Source: Chloroflexota bacterium
Lineage (GTDB): Bacteria; Chloroflexota; Ktedonobacteria; Ktedonobacterales; Ktedonobacteraceae
Reading direction: 5' to 3'
DNA: 12,113 bases
NCBI GenBank assembly: GCA_027316975.1
Contig: DAHVFL010000088.1
Span: forward strand, 1-12,113
Below are positions 1 to 5,817 of this stretch, in pieces. The position numbers and the translations under genes are program-made. The stretch's first letter is position 1; the number at the start of each line of letters is the position of its first letter. The notes beneath the pieces were generated by a model. It saw nothing but the letters and a program-made list of their open reading frames with translations, did no database searches and was not told the origin of the DNA.

Positions 1-515
1 CCAATAGCCATCCTTACGGGTTCACGATGGACAAATCCGGCACCATCTGGTTTGTCGAGAACAACACGATGAACATAGCGAGCTTCACCCCGACTACCAG
101 TGGCAAGGTGACGATCAAAGAACACGCCGTCGCTCCAATGAACAATCCGCACCTGATCACCTCCGATGCATCAGGAAACATCTGGTACAGCGAGGGATTT
201 TCGGGTGATATCGGTGAGTTCATCCCCAAAACCGGTGCGCATAAGAATATCAGTGTCACACCGCCCAATACGTCAACGCACATCTCCGGTATAGCCGTTG
301 ACAGCAAGGGGCGCATCTGGTTTGACGATTCGTTGAGCGCGCGTGTGGGCTACTACAATCCGGCCACCGGCACCACCAAAACCCTGACACTCTCGAACAC
401 GAATGCGCATCCCTACAACGGCCTGGGCGTAGACACATCGAACAATACCTGGTTTACAGAAGAATTTGGCGGGCCGACCGGTTCGTTGGGTGAGGTACCA
501 GCAGGTACCATTTAG
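1..515 (+). CDS. Streptogramin-lyase-like (Vgb family) beta-propeller protein, C-terminal part
   Basis: The reading frame is open to the left edge (codons from position 3 read N-S-H-P-Y-G-F-T before the first ATG at 27), so the gene begins outside the window. The visible part contains four blade-like repeats built around D-x-x-G/N-x-I/T-W-F/Y: DKSGTIWFVE, DASGNIWYSE, DSKGRIWFDD and DTSNNTWFTE. Each is followed by a G-x-F/Y-x-P strand such as GEFIPKTG or GYYNPATG. This spacing is typical of the Vgb/NHL-type propeller. True Vgb linearises streptogramin B antibiotics, but most bacterial relatives have no known substrate, so lyase activity should not be assumed. The N-terminus is missing, so secretion cannot be judged. 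The last blade is short and the gene ends at TAG 513-515, shortly before a strong terminator, so this is probably the last gene of its transcript. Confidence 0.85.
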   Translation, partial: NSHPYGFTMDKSGTIWFVENNTMNIASFTPTTSGKVTIKEHAVAPMNNPHLITSDASGNIWYSEGFSGDIGEFIPKTGAHKNISVTPPNTSTHISGIAVDSKGRIWFDDSLSARVGYYNPATGTTKTLTLSNTNAHPYNGLGVDTSNNTWFTEEFGGPTGSLGEVPAGTI

Positions 516-553
516 TCCCTGGTTTTCTTGCCGCTTATGAAGGCGGGCCGACA

Positions 554-610
554 AGAAGATGCAGTGGGCTGGTCGCCATTTGTGACCGGCCCACTGTATC
601 TTCTATTTTT
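554..610 (+). terminator. Strong rho-independent terminator after the propeller gene
   Basis: Bases 554-574 pair with 584-604 to give a 21-bp stem with only two wobble pairs (561/597 and 570/588) and a 9-base loop at 575-583. The core is CAGTGGGC against GCCCACTG. The stem is followed by A and TTTTT at 605-610. It lies about 40 bases after the propeller stop codon and points the same way. Confidence 0.85.
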
Positions 611-738
611 AGAAGCACGAGGCAAAGAGCATACAGAGAAGCGTAGACCAAGTCAGGCTATGGTATTCTAGCTACCGGCGTGGTACAGTAAGTATCGAAC
701 ACAATCCTGACCACCACTAGCGAGGAGCAATTTATATC

Positions 739-1248
739 ATGGCAGATAGGAGCAATCAGAGGCCAAAGAAGTCTCCTATTTTGGGACAGGGTCACGGACT
801 CTCGGATGTCGAGGGGGCCATGATCCAGCAGATGATTCGCGAAGGGTCGAACTCTTCGCGCCAACTCTCTATTCCAGAGCAGGACCTGGCGCAGGAAGCC
901 ACCACACACTTGAGTCCAGAGGCGGAGATGGTGATCGAGGCCAGTAGAGCGCGTGACATACTGCACATGTTTAACCGAGATTACCTCTACGGCCAGGGGC
1001 GTTTCGACGAATACCGGGACGGACTGCTGCTCAAATGGGGTGATGGCTATTCGCGCAAGCATATCTGGCTCAGCGTTGCGGAGGGCAAGCTGCTGTTCGA
1101 GACCAGCCATACTAAGCAGTGCGACAAGCCGTACTGCAATGGCACGCATCATGTGCTGTCGCGAGAACACTATACCAACCTGAATATCGTGAACTCGGAA
1201 CTGGCCGAGCTATTCCGGCGACCCGTCTATGAACCGCCGGACGATTAG
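739..1248 (+). CDS. Small protein with a degenerate CDGSH-like Cys/His motif
   Basis: A 169-residue soluble protein of unrecognised family. The ATG at 739 is preceded by AGGAG at 723-727, 11 bases away, which is slightly long but usable. The first 60 residues are polar and probably flexible. Residues 60-110 look folded and are rich in charged and aromatic residues. Residues 124-138 read HTKQCDKPYCNGTHH. The stretch KPYCNGTH closely resembles the KPxCDG(S/T)H end of the [2Fe-2S] CDGSH motif, with Asn in place of Asp. The usual CxC half upstream is absent; H124 and C128 lie there instead, so a canonical 3Cys-1His site is not complete. H124, C128, C133, H137 and H138 could bind zinc or iron. There is no signal peptide or membrane segment. 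The next gene starts 15 bases downstream, so the two are probably co-transcribed. Function is unknown; metal binding is inference. Confidence 0.75.
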   Translation: MADRSNQRPKKSPILGQGHGLSDVEGAMIQQMIREGSNSSRQLSIPEQDLAQEATTHLSPEAEMVIEASRARDILHMFNRDYLYGQGRFDEYRDGLLLKWGDGYSRKHIWLSVAEGKLLFETSHTKQCDKPYCNGTHHVLSREHYTNLNIVNSELAELFRRPVYEPPDD

Positions 1249-1263
1249 AGAGAAGTTATCCTG

Positions 1264-1665
1264 TTGACAACCATACTTGCCTTAGAAAAAGATCTCTTCT
1301 TCGCTGTGAAGATGCGTGACACGCTGCGTCATCACGACATGGTAGTGAAAACGGCGCGCACATTGTCCATTTTTGAGCAGGGTTTGAGCGCAGAAGGCGC
1401 GGAGAAACCCGCGCTGGTGATCGTTAATACCGCCACGACCGGCATAGACTGGGAGGCGGCTATTCGTCAGGCACGCGCTGCTGGTTACCCGGTGCTGGCC
1501 TTCGGCTCCCACATGGATTTAGAGGCACGCGCAAAGGCTCTGGCAGCGGGAGCGCAGCGCGTGGTTGCCAATTCCAAATTCAGCAGCGATATGCCCGGTC
1601 TGGTGAAGCGCATAATGGCGGAACCGGACGCTGTTGATGTGAGCGAAGCTGAAGAAGATTCGTAA
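1264..1665 (+). CDS. Degenerate receiver-domain (pseudo-receiver) protein
   Basis: A 133-residue stand-alone protein that follows the CheY-like pattern: beta1 TTILALEKD (2-10), beta3 PALVIVNTA (49-57), beta4 YPVLAFGSH (75-83), then the ALAAGAQRVV helix-strand unit (92-101). Key phosphorylation residues are changed. The acceptor Asp position holds N55, the acidic pair is reduced to E8-K9, the conserved Thr/Ser position is G81, and the Lys (K105) seems shifted by one. It is therefore unlikely to be phosphorylated and more likely acts as a binding or scaffold domain. The acidic C-terminal tail (EAEEDS) is probably disordered. The start is TTG at 1264, because no ATG or GTG fits the beta1 strand; the purine-rich GAGAGAAG just upstream may serve as ribosome binding site. 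It sits 15 bases after the CDGSH-like gene, suggesting one transcript. The family assignment is by fold pattern only. Confidence 0.7.
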   Translation: MTTILALEKDLFFAVKMRDTLRHHDMVVKTARTLSIFEQGLSAEGAEKPALVIVNTATTGIDWEAAIRQARAAGYPVLAFGSHMDLEARAKALAAGAQRVVANSKFSSDMPGLVKRIMAEPDAVDVSEAEEDS

Positions 1666-1700
1666 AGATTGCTCTGGTCAGGGCGATATTCAGCTCTTCA

Positions 1701-1901
1701 TTAACCTGCGGCGTTCCATTTTAACCGGTAGACCCAGGGTAGTGTTAGCAACTTCTGGCTAGACGCGCGTTTCTGATAGCGCATGGTTTGCGGGCGATAG
1801 GTCCAACGGTAGTGAAGAAAATCTTTGCGAGAGCGGAAGGAGGGATGCGGACGGTAGCGCGTGTTTTGATAATGCGGACGATAAGCAAAACGTCTGCTCA
1901 T
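1701..1901 (-). CDS. Small basic Arg/Tyr-rich protein, unknown function
   Basis: A 66-residue ORF beginning MSRRFAYRPHYQ. The frame is open further upstream, but the ATG at 1901 has a very good ribosome binding site (AAGGAG at 1907-1912, 5 bases away), which decides this start. The protein is strongly basic, rich in Arg, Tyr, His and Pro, with no membrane segment and no recognised domain. Repeated Y-R-P/H units (YRPHYQ, RYRPHP, TYRPQ) suggest an extended, possibly nucleic-acid-binding chain, which is inference. It lies downstream of the A-type Fe-S carrier on the same strand but is separated by about 140 bases containing a hairpin, so it may have its own transcript. It converges with the pseudo-receiver gene. 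The main support is the ribosome binding site; conservation is untested. Confidence 0.5.
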   Translation of the reverse strand: MSRRFAYRPHYQNTRYRPHPSFRSRKDFLHYRWTYRPQTMRYQKRASSQKLLTLPWVYRLKWNAAG

Positions 1902-1935
1902 GCATGCTCCTTTTTTGTCAGACAGTAGACAAGAT

Positions 1936-1976
1936 AAAGAGGACTTCCACAAGTAATACGTATGAAAGTCCTCTTT
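1936..1976 (-). terminator. Hairpin between the Fe-S carrier gene and the small basic gene
   Basis: Bases 1936-1946 (AAAGAGGACTT) are perfectly complementary to 1966-1976 (AAGTCCTCTTT), an 11-bp stem with a 19-base loop that itself contains the palindrome ATACGTAT. Read on the minus strand it lies about 70 bases after the carrier stop codon, and the stem runs into TTTATCTTG, a weak U-rich tail. It could end the carrier transcript or be a leader structure for the small basic gene. Confidence 0.5.
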
Positions 1977-2045
1977 GTTCTCACAAGCATGTGCCTTTTC
2001 GTTCTGTTGTGACGATTCAGCGATGCCGGAAGTGATCGTTAGGAA

Positions 2046-2438
2046 TTAATGCCCACAGCCACAGCTGCGCGCTTCGCTACTGGCTTCGGCAGTTTTGAAG
2101 GAATGCCCGCAGCCACAGCTCGAAACGGCGTTGGGGTTATTGACGGTAAAGCCCGCTCCCATCAAGCTATCGACGTAGTCGACTTCGCTGCCATTAATGT
2201 AGCTGACACTCATTTCGTCAACGAGCACTTTGAACCCCTGTTGCATAATGACGGTATCGCCATCCTGCTCTTCATCGAGGGTCATGCCATACTGGAGACC
2301 AGAGCAACCGCCACCCGCAACAAAGATGCGCAGTCCCAGGCTGGGATCGTTTTCCTGAGCAAGCAATTCGTGTACCTTACCGGCTGCCGTAGGCGTCATG
2401 TTAAGAATGCTTATCTCAACGCCAGTCTGCTCAATCAT
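2046..2438 (-). CDS. A-type iron-sulfur cluster carrier (IscA/ErpA/SufA family) with extra CGCGH tail
   Basis: A 130-residue protein matching the HesB/IscA fold. The three cluster-binding cysteines are present: C45 in GGGCSGLQYG and C108/C110 in SSCGCGH. Other family marks are LGLRIFVAGGG (35-44), VLVDEMS (71-77) and DYVDSLMGAGFTVNNPNA (87-104). Such proteins accept [2Fe-2S]/[4Fe-4S] clusters from the assembly scaffold and pass them to apo-enzymes in the cytoplasm. The protein is longer than the usual ~105-120 residues because a second SCGCGH (C126, C128) is appended after a 13-residue linker. The start is set at ATG 2438, with AAAGAGG 8 bases upstream; a TTG six codons earlier is possible but would overlap the ribosome binding site. 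It has its own strong promoter (2538-2566), and no isc/suf scaffold genes are nearby. Confidence 0.93.
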   Translation of the reverse strand: MIEQTGVEISILNMTPTAAGKVHELLAQENDPSLGLRIFVAGGGCSGLQYGMTLDEEQDGDTVIMQQGFKVLVDEMSVSYINGSEVDYVDSLMGAGFTVNNPNAVSSCGCGHSFKTAEASSEARSCGCGH

Positions 2439-2446
2439 GTGTTTTG

Positions 2447-2460
2447 CCTCTTTCAAGAGG
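2447..2460 (-). promoter_or_regulatory. Small hairpin covering the ribosome binding site of the Fe-S carrier gene
   Basis: On the minus strand the leader reads CCTCTTGAAAGAGG. This can form a 5-bp stem with a 4-base TGAA loop, and its 3' arm is the AGAGG that serves as ribosome binding site for ATG 2438. It could lower translation unless opened. The stem is short, so a regulatory role is inference. Confidence 0.35.
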
Positions 2461-2537
2461 GTTGAATTATCAGCCCCCGAATGAATTTACAGATATTGCT
2501 GAATATCTGGGACGTTTTCACGTTTCCACTTGCCAGT

Positions 2538-2566
2538 ATTATAAGCTATACAAAGTGAAGCGTCAA
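2538..2566 (-). promoter_or_regulatory. Sigma70-type promoter of the Fe-S carrier gene
   Basis: Read on the minus strand: TTGACG (2566-2561), a spacer of exactly 17 bases, then a perfect TATAAT (2543-2538). This is one mismatch from consensus. It predicts a transcription start near 2531 and a leader of about 90 bases. It lies just after the protease stop codon on the same strand, so the carrier has its own transcription and need not rely on read-through. Confidence 0.8.
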
Positions 2567-2579
2567 GGCCAGATTCAAA

Positions 2580-4211
2580 TCAATCGCCGAAACGCTGCTG
2601 CACGCGAATTATATTTGCCAGGAGTTCGGGGGTATCGGGGCTTGCCCCGTACAGTTTATCGGTGCGCCGCTCTCTGCCAGCAGCAATGCGCGTGATGGCC
2701 TGGGGCGCGGACCAGTTCTGGGCGATGAGATGAGCGCCCAACGCGCTGATGATGGCGGTCGAAAAGGAGGTGCCGCGCCAGTCTGCCCAGCCCGACGTGT
2801 TTGGCTCGCCATTAGGAAAGTTGGGCGAAATGAAGAGGCCGCGCACGGCATCGGGCAAGCCATTGGCATTGGTTGAGCCGTACACGTCGCCGCCAAAGGT
2901 GGCGATGCCCGCGTTCAAAGGCGGCAGGCAGGCGAGATTGGCAAATTGCGCGATGGCGTAGTTACTGTTTACTGAAGTCACACTCAAGACCGTCTCATAC
3001 CGGGCAGGCGCGCGCGGCGGGCGAGGTTTCTGGCCCTGTTTTCTGGCGAGCAGGGAATCGTTGCCAGCCGCGGCCACAACCAGGATGCCCTGAGCGTGCA
3101 AGCTTTCAAAGAGCAGGCGCAGGCCTTCTTCGATGTGCGCCAGCACGCGTACCGCGCTCGACAACTGCGCGCTCGGCCACTGTCGATTGTCGAACCACAC
3201 GTAGGGCAGGCGTCGAATATCGGGCATGACGCACAGGCTGAGATTGACGACGAGGCGACGAATCGAGGCAGAGATCACCTCTTGCTCAAGGTCGGTCAGG
3301 GCGGCAAAGAGATTATAAATATCGCCCGCGCCATAGTCGTTGAGGATACGAATGAGGCGAATGCGCGCGCGTGGGGCGCTATCGCGTATCAGGCCAGACA
3401 CAAACACACCGTGATCGGGCATAAAATAGTAGCGCGGATCTCCATAGAAATCCTGGCCGGTGCAGGCATCGCCAACGATGGGGTAGCGATCATATTCAAT
3501 TTCAAAGGAGCCGTTTTCATTGCGCAGATCAGCTACAAGCTGCTGTAACAACCAGTTCCGTTTCAATTCGGGACGTGTGACGGCGGCGCGGATGCGTTCA
3601 GAACGATGCGCCGTATCCAACACGGCCACAACCACATCTTCCGCGCCATTGGGGTGCAAAGGCAGCCCGGCATCGGTGAAGAGTACACGCCAACCCGGGC
3701 GACCGCCGGTTGAGGCAGGCACATCAAGCTCAGGCGCTGGCACGGGAGGCATAGCCGGCCCTCCGCTACTATAGAGAAAGGGCGCGGCGGAAACCAACCA
3801 GTTTGGCATGGCGGAGACGATATGTAACCCCGCTTGCGTCAGCGATTCCAGGTTGCTCTGAATATAGGACAGCGCCAGAGGCGTTGCGTCCTGCGTCGAG
3901 GGATTCACCTGGAGCGCGTGAAAAAAAATCGCAATCAGTGGCTGCTGGCGATGCTTGCCAAAAATGAATGAGCGGCGCATGGTCGCTCCCGAAGACGTAG
4001 CCTGCCAGCGTCCGGCAGCGCCATAGGCTTCCAATGTGATACCATACCTGATCAATAGCGCGTTAAGTTGAGCGCGTATCTGCTCGATCAGAATTTCCTG
4101 TGTTTCTGCTGCTGGATGCCGTTGCAGACGCGCCACCACTACCATTTCGCCAGGTATCCAGTAAAATAATCCGTCGGGCGTTCCCATCAACTCTATGGAA
4201 TTACGGGCCAT
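2580..4211 (-). CDS. Subtilisin-family (S8) serine protease without signal peptide
   Basis: A 543-residue protein. The catalytic domain occupies about residues 190-510 and has the full subtilase set: Asp199 in VVVAVLDTA, His267 in PDHGVFVSGL, the oxyanion Asn384 in VVAAAGND, and Ser482 in RGTSFSTAIISAL. It should therefore be an active endopeptidase. The first ~190 residues match no domain recognised here and differ from the usual short I9 propeptide; residues 150-170 are a Pro/Gly-rich linker to the protease domain. No signal peptide or membrane helix is visible, unlike most secreted subtilases, so it probably works in the cytoplasm or as part of a regulated complex (inference). The ATG at 4211 has AGGGGG 9-10 bases upstream. 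A strong promoter drives it divergently from the M20 peptidase gene. Substrate unknown. Confidence 0.92.
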   Translation of the reverse strand: MARNSIELMGTPDGLFYWIPGEMVVVARLQRHPAAETQEILIEQIRAQLNALLIRYGITLEAYGAAGRWQATSSGATMRRSFIFGKHRQQPLIAIFFHALQVNPSTQDATPLALSYIQSNLESLTQAGLHIVSAMPNWLVSAAPFLYSSGGPAMPPVPAPELDVPASTGGRPGWRVLFTDAGLPLHPNGAEDVVVAVLDTAHRSERIRAAVTRPELKRNWLLQQLVADLRNENGSFEIEYDRYPIVGDACTGQDFYGDPRYYFMPDHGVFVSGLIRDSAPRARIRLIRILNDYGAGDIYNLFAALTDLEQEVISASIRRLVVNLSLCVMPDIRRLPYVWFDNRQWPSAQLSSAVRVLAHIEEGLRLLFESLHAQGILVVAAAGNDSLLARKQGQKPRPPRAPARYETVLSVTSVNSNYAIAQFANLACLPPLNAGIATFGGDVYGSTNANGLPDAVRGLFISPNFPNGEPNTSGWADWRGTSFSTAIISALGAHLIAQNWSAPQAITRIAAGRERRTDKLYGASPDTPELLANIIRVQQRFGD

Positions 4212-4317
4212 GCACGTATTTCCCCCTGTCCGCAGAATTTTTTCTCAGGCTGTGAGGTGTTGCGCTTCCCCTTACAGGCGCACAACAGGCTGAAGTGTCT
4301 TATATTTGCTATCATCG

Positions 4318-4346
4318 ATTATACAGGAAGCAGCGGCAAGTGGCAA
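4318..4346 (-). promoter_or_regulatory. Sigma70-type promoter of the S8 protease gene
   Basis: Read on the minus strand: TTGCCA (4346-4341), a 17-base spacer, then a perfect TATAAT (4323-4318). Transcription would start near 4311, giving a leader of about 100 bases before ATG 4211. The element lies only 50 bases upstream of the divergent M20 peptidase start, so its binding site overlaps the leader or promoter area of that gene. No equally good promoter was found for the peptidase. Confidence 0.78.
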
Positions 4347-4395
4347 TCATGGTGTGTAATGATGTACAGTGACAGTAAAAAAAGGAGTTACACAC

Positions 4396-5472
4396 ATGTC
4401 GCTTGATTCTATTACACAATCGCTTATCGAACTCGCGGGCATTGCCAGCACATCGGGACACGAAGAGCATGTGCGCTCCTACCTGGAACGGCGGCTTGCC
4501 GACCTCGGCATAGCTACACAGGTGGACGCGGCAGGCAACCTGATTGCCACACTTCCTGGAGAGGGCAGGCCGCTCATGCTTAACGCGCACATGGATCGCG
4601 TGCCACCGGGACGCGGACACCAGCCGGTGATACGCGGCGGCATCATGTATAGTGACGGCGACACCAACCTGGGCGCGGACGACGCGGCGGGTATCGCCAT
4701 CGTGCTGGACATAGTGACGCAGCTTGTCACAGGCGAACAGTCTCACCCGCCCGTTGTGGCTGTATTCACTACGCAGGAAGAGGTCGGGCTGGTTGGCGCG
4801 GGAGCGTTCGATCCATCGCCCTGGCAGGTGCGCGATGGCATCGTGTTTGATAACGCCTTCGAGCCAGGCGCGGTCGTATCGCGCGGCGCGACCTACATGG
4901 CTTTCGACGTGGAGATTCGTGGAAAAACCGGACATCCCGGCAAAGACCTGTCGGAAACGGTCAATGTAATCGATATCTTTCGGAACGCGCACTACCCGCA
5001 TGGTTCGCTGGCCGGCGATGCAACGCGCATACTTGTCAGCCGCATCGACGCGGGCAGCGCGCGCAATGCCATTCCCGCTATCGCGCATGTGGAGGGCGAA
5101 CTGCGCAGCTTCGAGTCACCGGAGATACGCCAGCGTTACCAGCAGGCGATTTCCGACGGCTTCGAGCAGGCCGCGCAGCATTGCGGTGGCAAGGCGACCG
5201 TTACCTTCTACCCGCATTGTACCAGCTATACCGTAGATGAAGACGAACACTTACTCACCCTCTACCGTGAAACGCTGGCGCAGCGCGGCGAGAACGTGCT
5301 GATGCATCCAACGTTTATTGGCAGCGATACCAGCGCGTTCCGACCGCGCCTCAAAACGTTCACCCTGTCAACAGGCGTGGTCAACGAACACTCGACGCAA
5401 GAGTACGTGGCGCTCGCACCATTGGAACAGATTGCTCAAGATAGTTTGCAGGTGATACGGAGGTGGCGGTAA
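4396..5472 (+). CDS. M20-family metallopeptidase (peptidase T-like)
   Basis: A 358-residue cytoplasmic di-zinc peptidase. The expected metal and catalytic residues are all visible: His65 and Asp67 in NAHMDRVPPG, the bridging Asp95 in LGADDAAG, Glu128 (general base) and Glu129 in TTQEEVGLVGA, Asp152 in VFDN, and His332 in NEHS. Residues around 165-275, starting at DVEIRGKTGHPG, are the inserted dimerisation domain, with His180 where the family places the residue that completes the partner active site. The closest relatives are the peptidase T/PepT2-like group, which removes residues from short peptides. The length is slightly below classical PepT (~410). The start is ATG 4396 because AAAGGAG (4381-4387) sits 8 bases before it; an upstream GTG at 4369 lacks this. 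It is divergent from the S8 protease, so protein breakdown and peptide recycling may be linked (inference). Confidence 0.93.
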   Translation: MSLDSITQSLIELAGIASTSGHEEHVRSYLERRLADLGIATQVDAAGNLIATLPGEGRPLMLNAHMDRVPPGRGHQPVIRGGIMYSDGDTNLGADDAAGIAIVLDIVTQLVTGEQSHPPVVAVFTTQEEVGLVGAGAFDPSPWQVRDGIVFDNAFEPGAVVSRGATYMAFDVEIRGKTGHPGKDLSETVNVIDIFRNAHYPHGSLAGDATRILVSRIDAGSARNAIPAIAHVEGELRSFESPEIRQRYQQAISDGFEQAAQHCGGKATVTFYPHCTSYTVDEDEHLLTLYRETLAQRGENVLMHPTFIGSDTSAFRPRLKTFTLSTGVVNEHSTQEYVALAPLEQIAQDSLQVIRRWR

Positions 5473-5478
5473 TTTCCA

Positions 5479-5664
5479 GGGCGACCCACTCAGGACAGGT
5501 GTACCATCCTGAGCAAGAGAAGTCAGATACTTCTTCCGAATATTCTTGGCGGCATTGTAATCCGCATTGAGACAGTAGCCACATGCTCGGCAAAGGAAGA
5601 GACTTTGAGAACGACGATTGGAGCGATGTTGATAGCCACACGTGCTACAGGTCTGGCTGGTATG
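5479..5664 (-). pseudogene. Remnant of an IS200/IS605-type TnpB (C-terminal zinc finger only)
   Basis: In the minus frame from 5664 the translation begins HTSQTCSTCGYQHRSN and continues through LFLCRACGYCLNADYNAAKN to about 5479. This is the TnpB/OrfB C-terminal pattern: the TSQ-C-x2-C half, the C-x2-C half, then the NADxNAAxNI strand that carries the last RuvC Asp. An in-frame TGA (5685-5683) stands upstream, and there is no start codon or RuvC N-terminal half, so only about 60 residues of a normally ~400-residue protein remain. No stop follows at the expected end; the frame runs on into the antisense of the M20 gene as far as 5368. The residue pattern differs clearly from the intact TnpB at 9880-11244, so it comes from another element. 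Confidence 0.8.
5489..5513 (-). other. Hairpin at the 3' end of the TnpB remnant
   Basis: CTCAGGA (5489-5495) pairs with TCCTGAG (5507-5513), and GGT/ACC can pair inside the loop. It lies within the last codons of the TnpB remnant, where IS200/IS605 elements carry the right-end structure and guide-RNA scaffold. It has no U-run on either side, so it is a poor terminator for the M20 gene. A relic of the element's right end is the preferred reading. Confidence 0.4.
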
Positions 5665-5728
5665 TCTTAGATATGATCTTGCTCACACTGTAACAGTGAA
5701 ATGATCGACTGTTCAGTATCTTTGCCTG

Positions 5729-5737
5729 TGGTAAAAT
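5729..5737 (+). promoter_or_regulatory. Candidate extended -10 promoter of the zinc-ribbon/kinase operon
   Basis: TGG followed by TAAAAT gives an extended -10 element (TGn plus a hexamer one mismatch from TATAAT). No good -35 hexamer is seen 17 bases upstream, as is common for extended -10 promoters. It would give a leader of about 75 bases before ATG 5818. Confidence 0.45.
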
Positions 5738-5817
5738 AGCCAGGAAACGTAACCAATGGAATGATGGGTGTATTGCCCGTAGCGAAATCAGTAATCTCCA
5801 CCTGGGAGGACTAAGCA

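Noticed and set aside
681..689. TGGTACAGT as extended -10 promoter for the 739 gene
   Set aside because: The hexamer matches consensus poorly and there is no -35 element at 17 bases; not strong enough to list.
658..1170. Minus-strand ORF of 170 codons opposite the CDGSH-like gene
   Set aside because: No ribosome binding site or domain; the plus frame has an AGGAG, a plausible Cys/His motif and a tight downstream partner.
2049..2465. Plus-strand ORF of 138 codons over the Fe-S carrier gene
   Set aside because: It is antisense to a clear IscA-type gene with the family's cysteine motifs; its own translation shows no domain and it has no ribosome binding site.
4312..5088. Minus-strand ORF of 258 codons opposite the M20 peptidase
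   Set aside because: It mirrors the peptidase codons, has no recognisable motif, and the plus strand holds every catalytic residue of the family.
5369..5478. Extension of the TnpB remnant frame into the M20 gene
   Set aside because: The frame stays open by chance, because it is the exact complement of the peptidase codons; the TnpB-like pattern ends near 5479.
5489..5513. The hairpin as a rho-independent terminator of the M20 peptidase gene
   Set aside because: No U-run follows the stem on the plus strand, and it lies within the TnpB remnant's 3' end, which explains it better.
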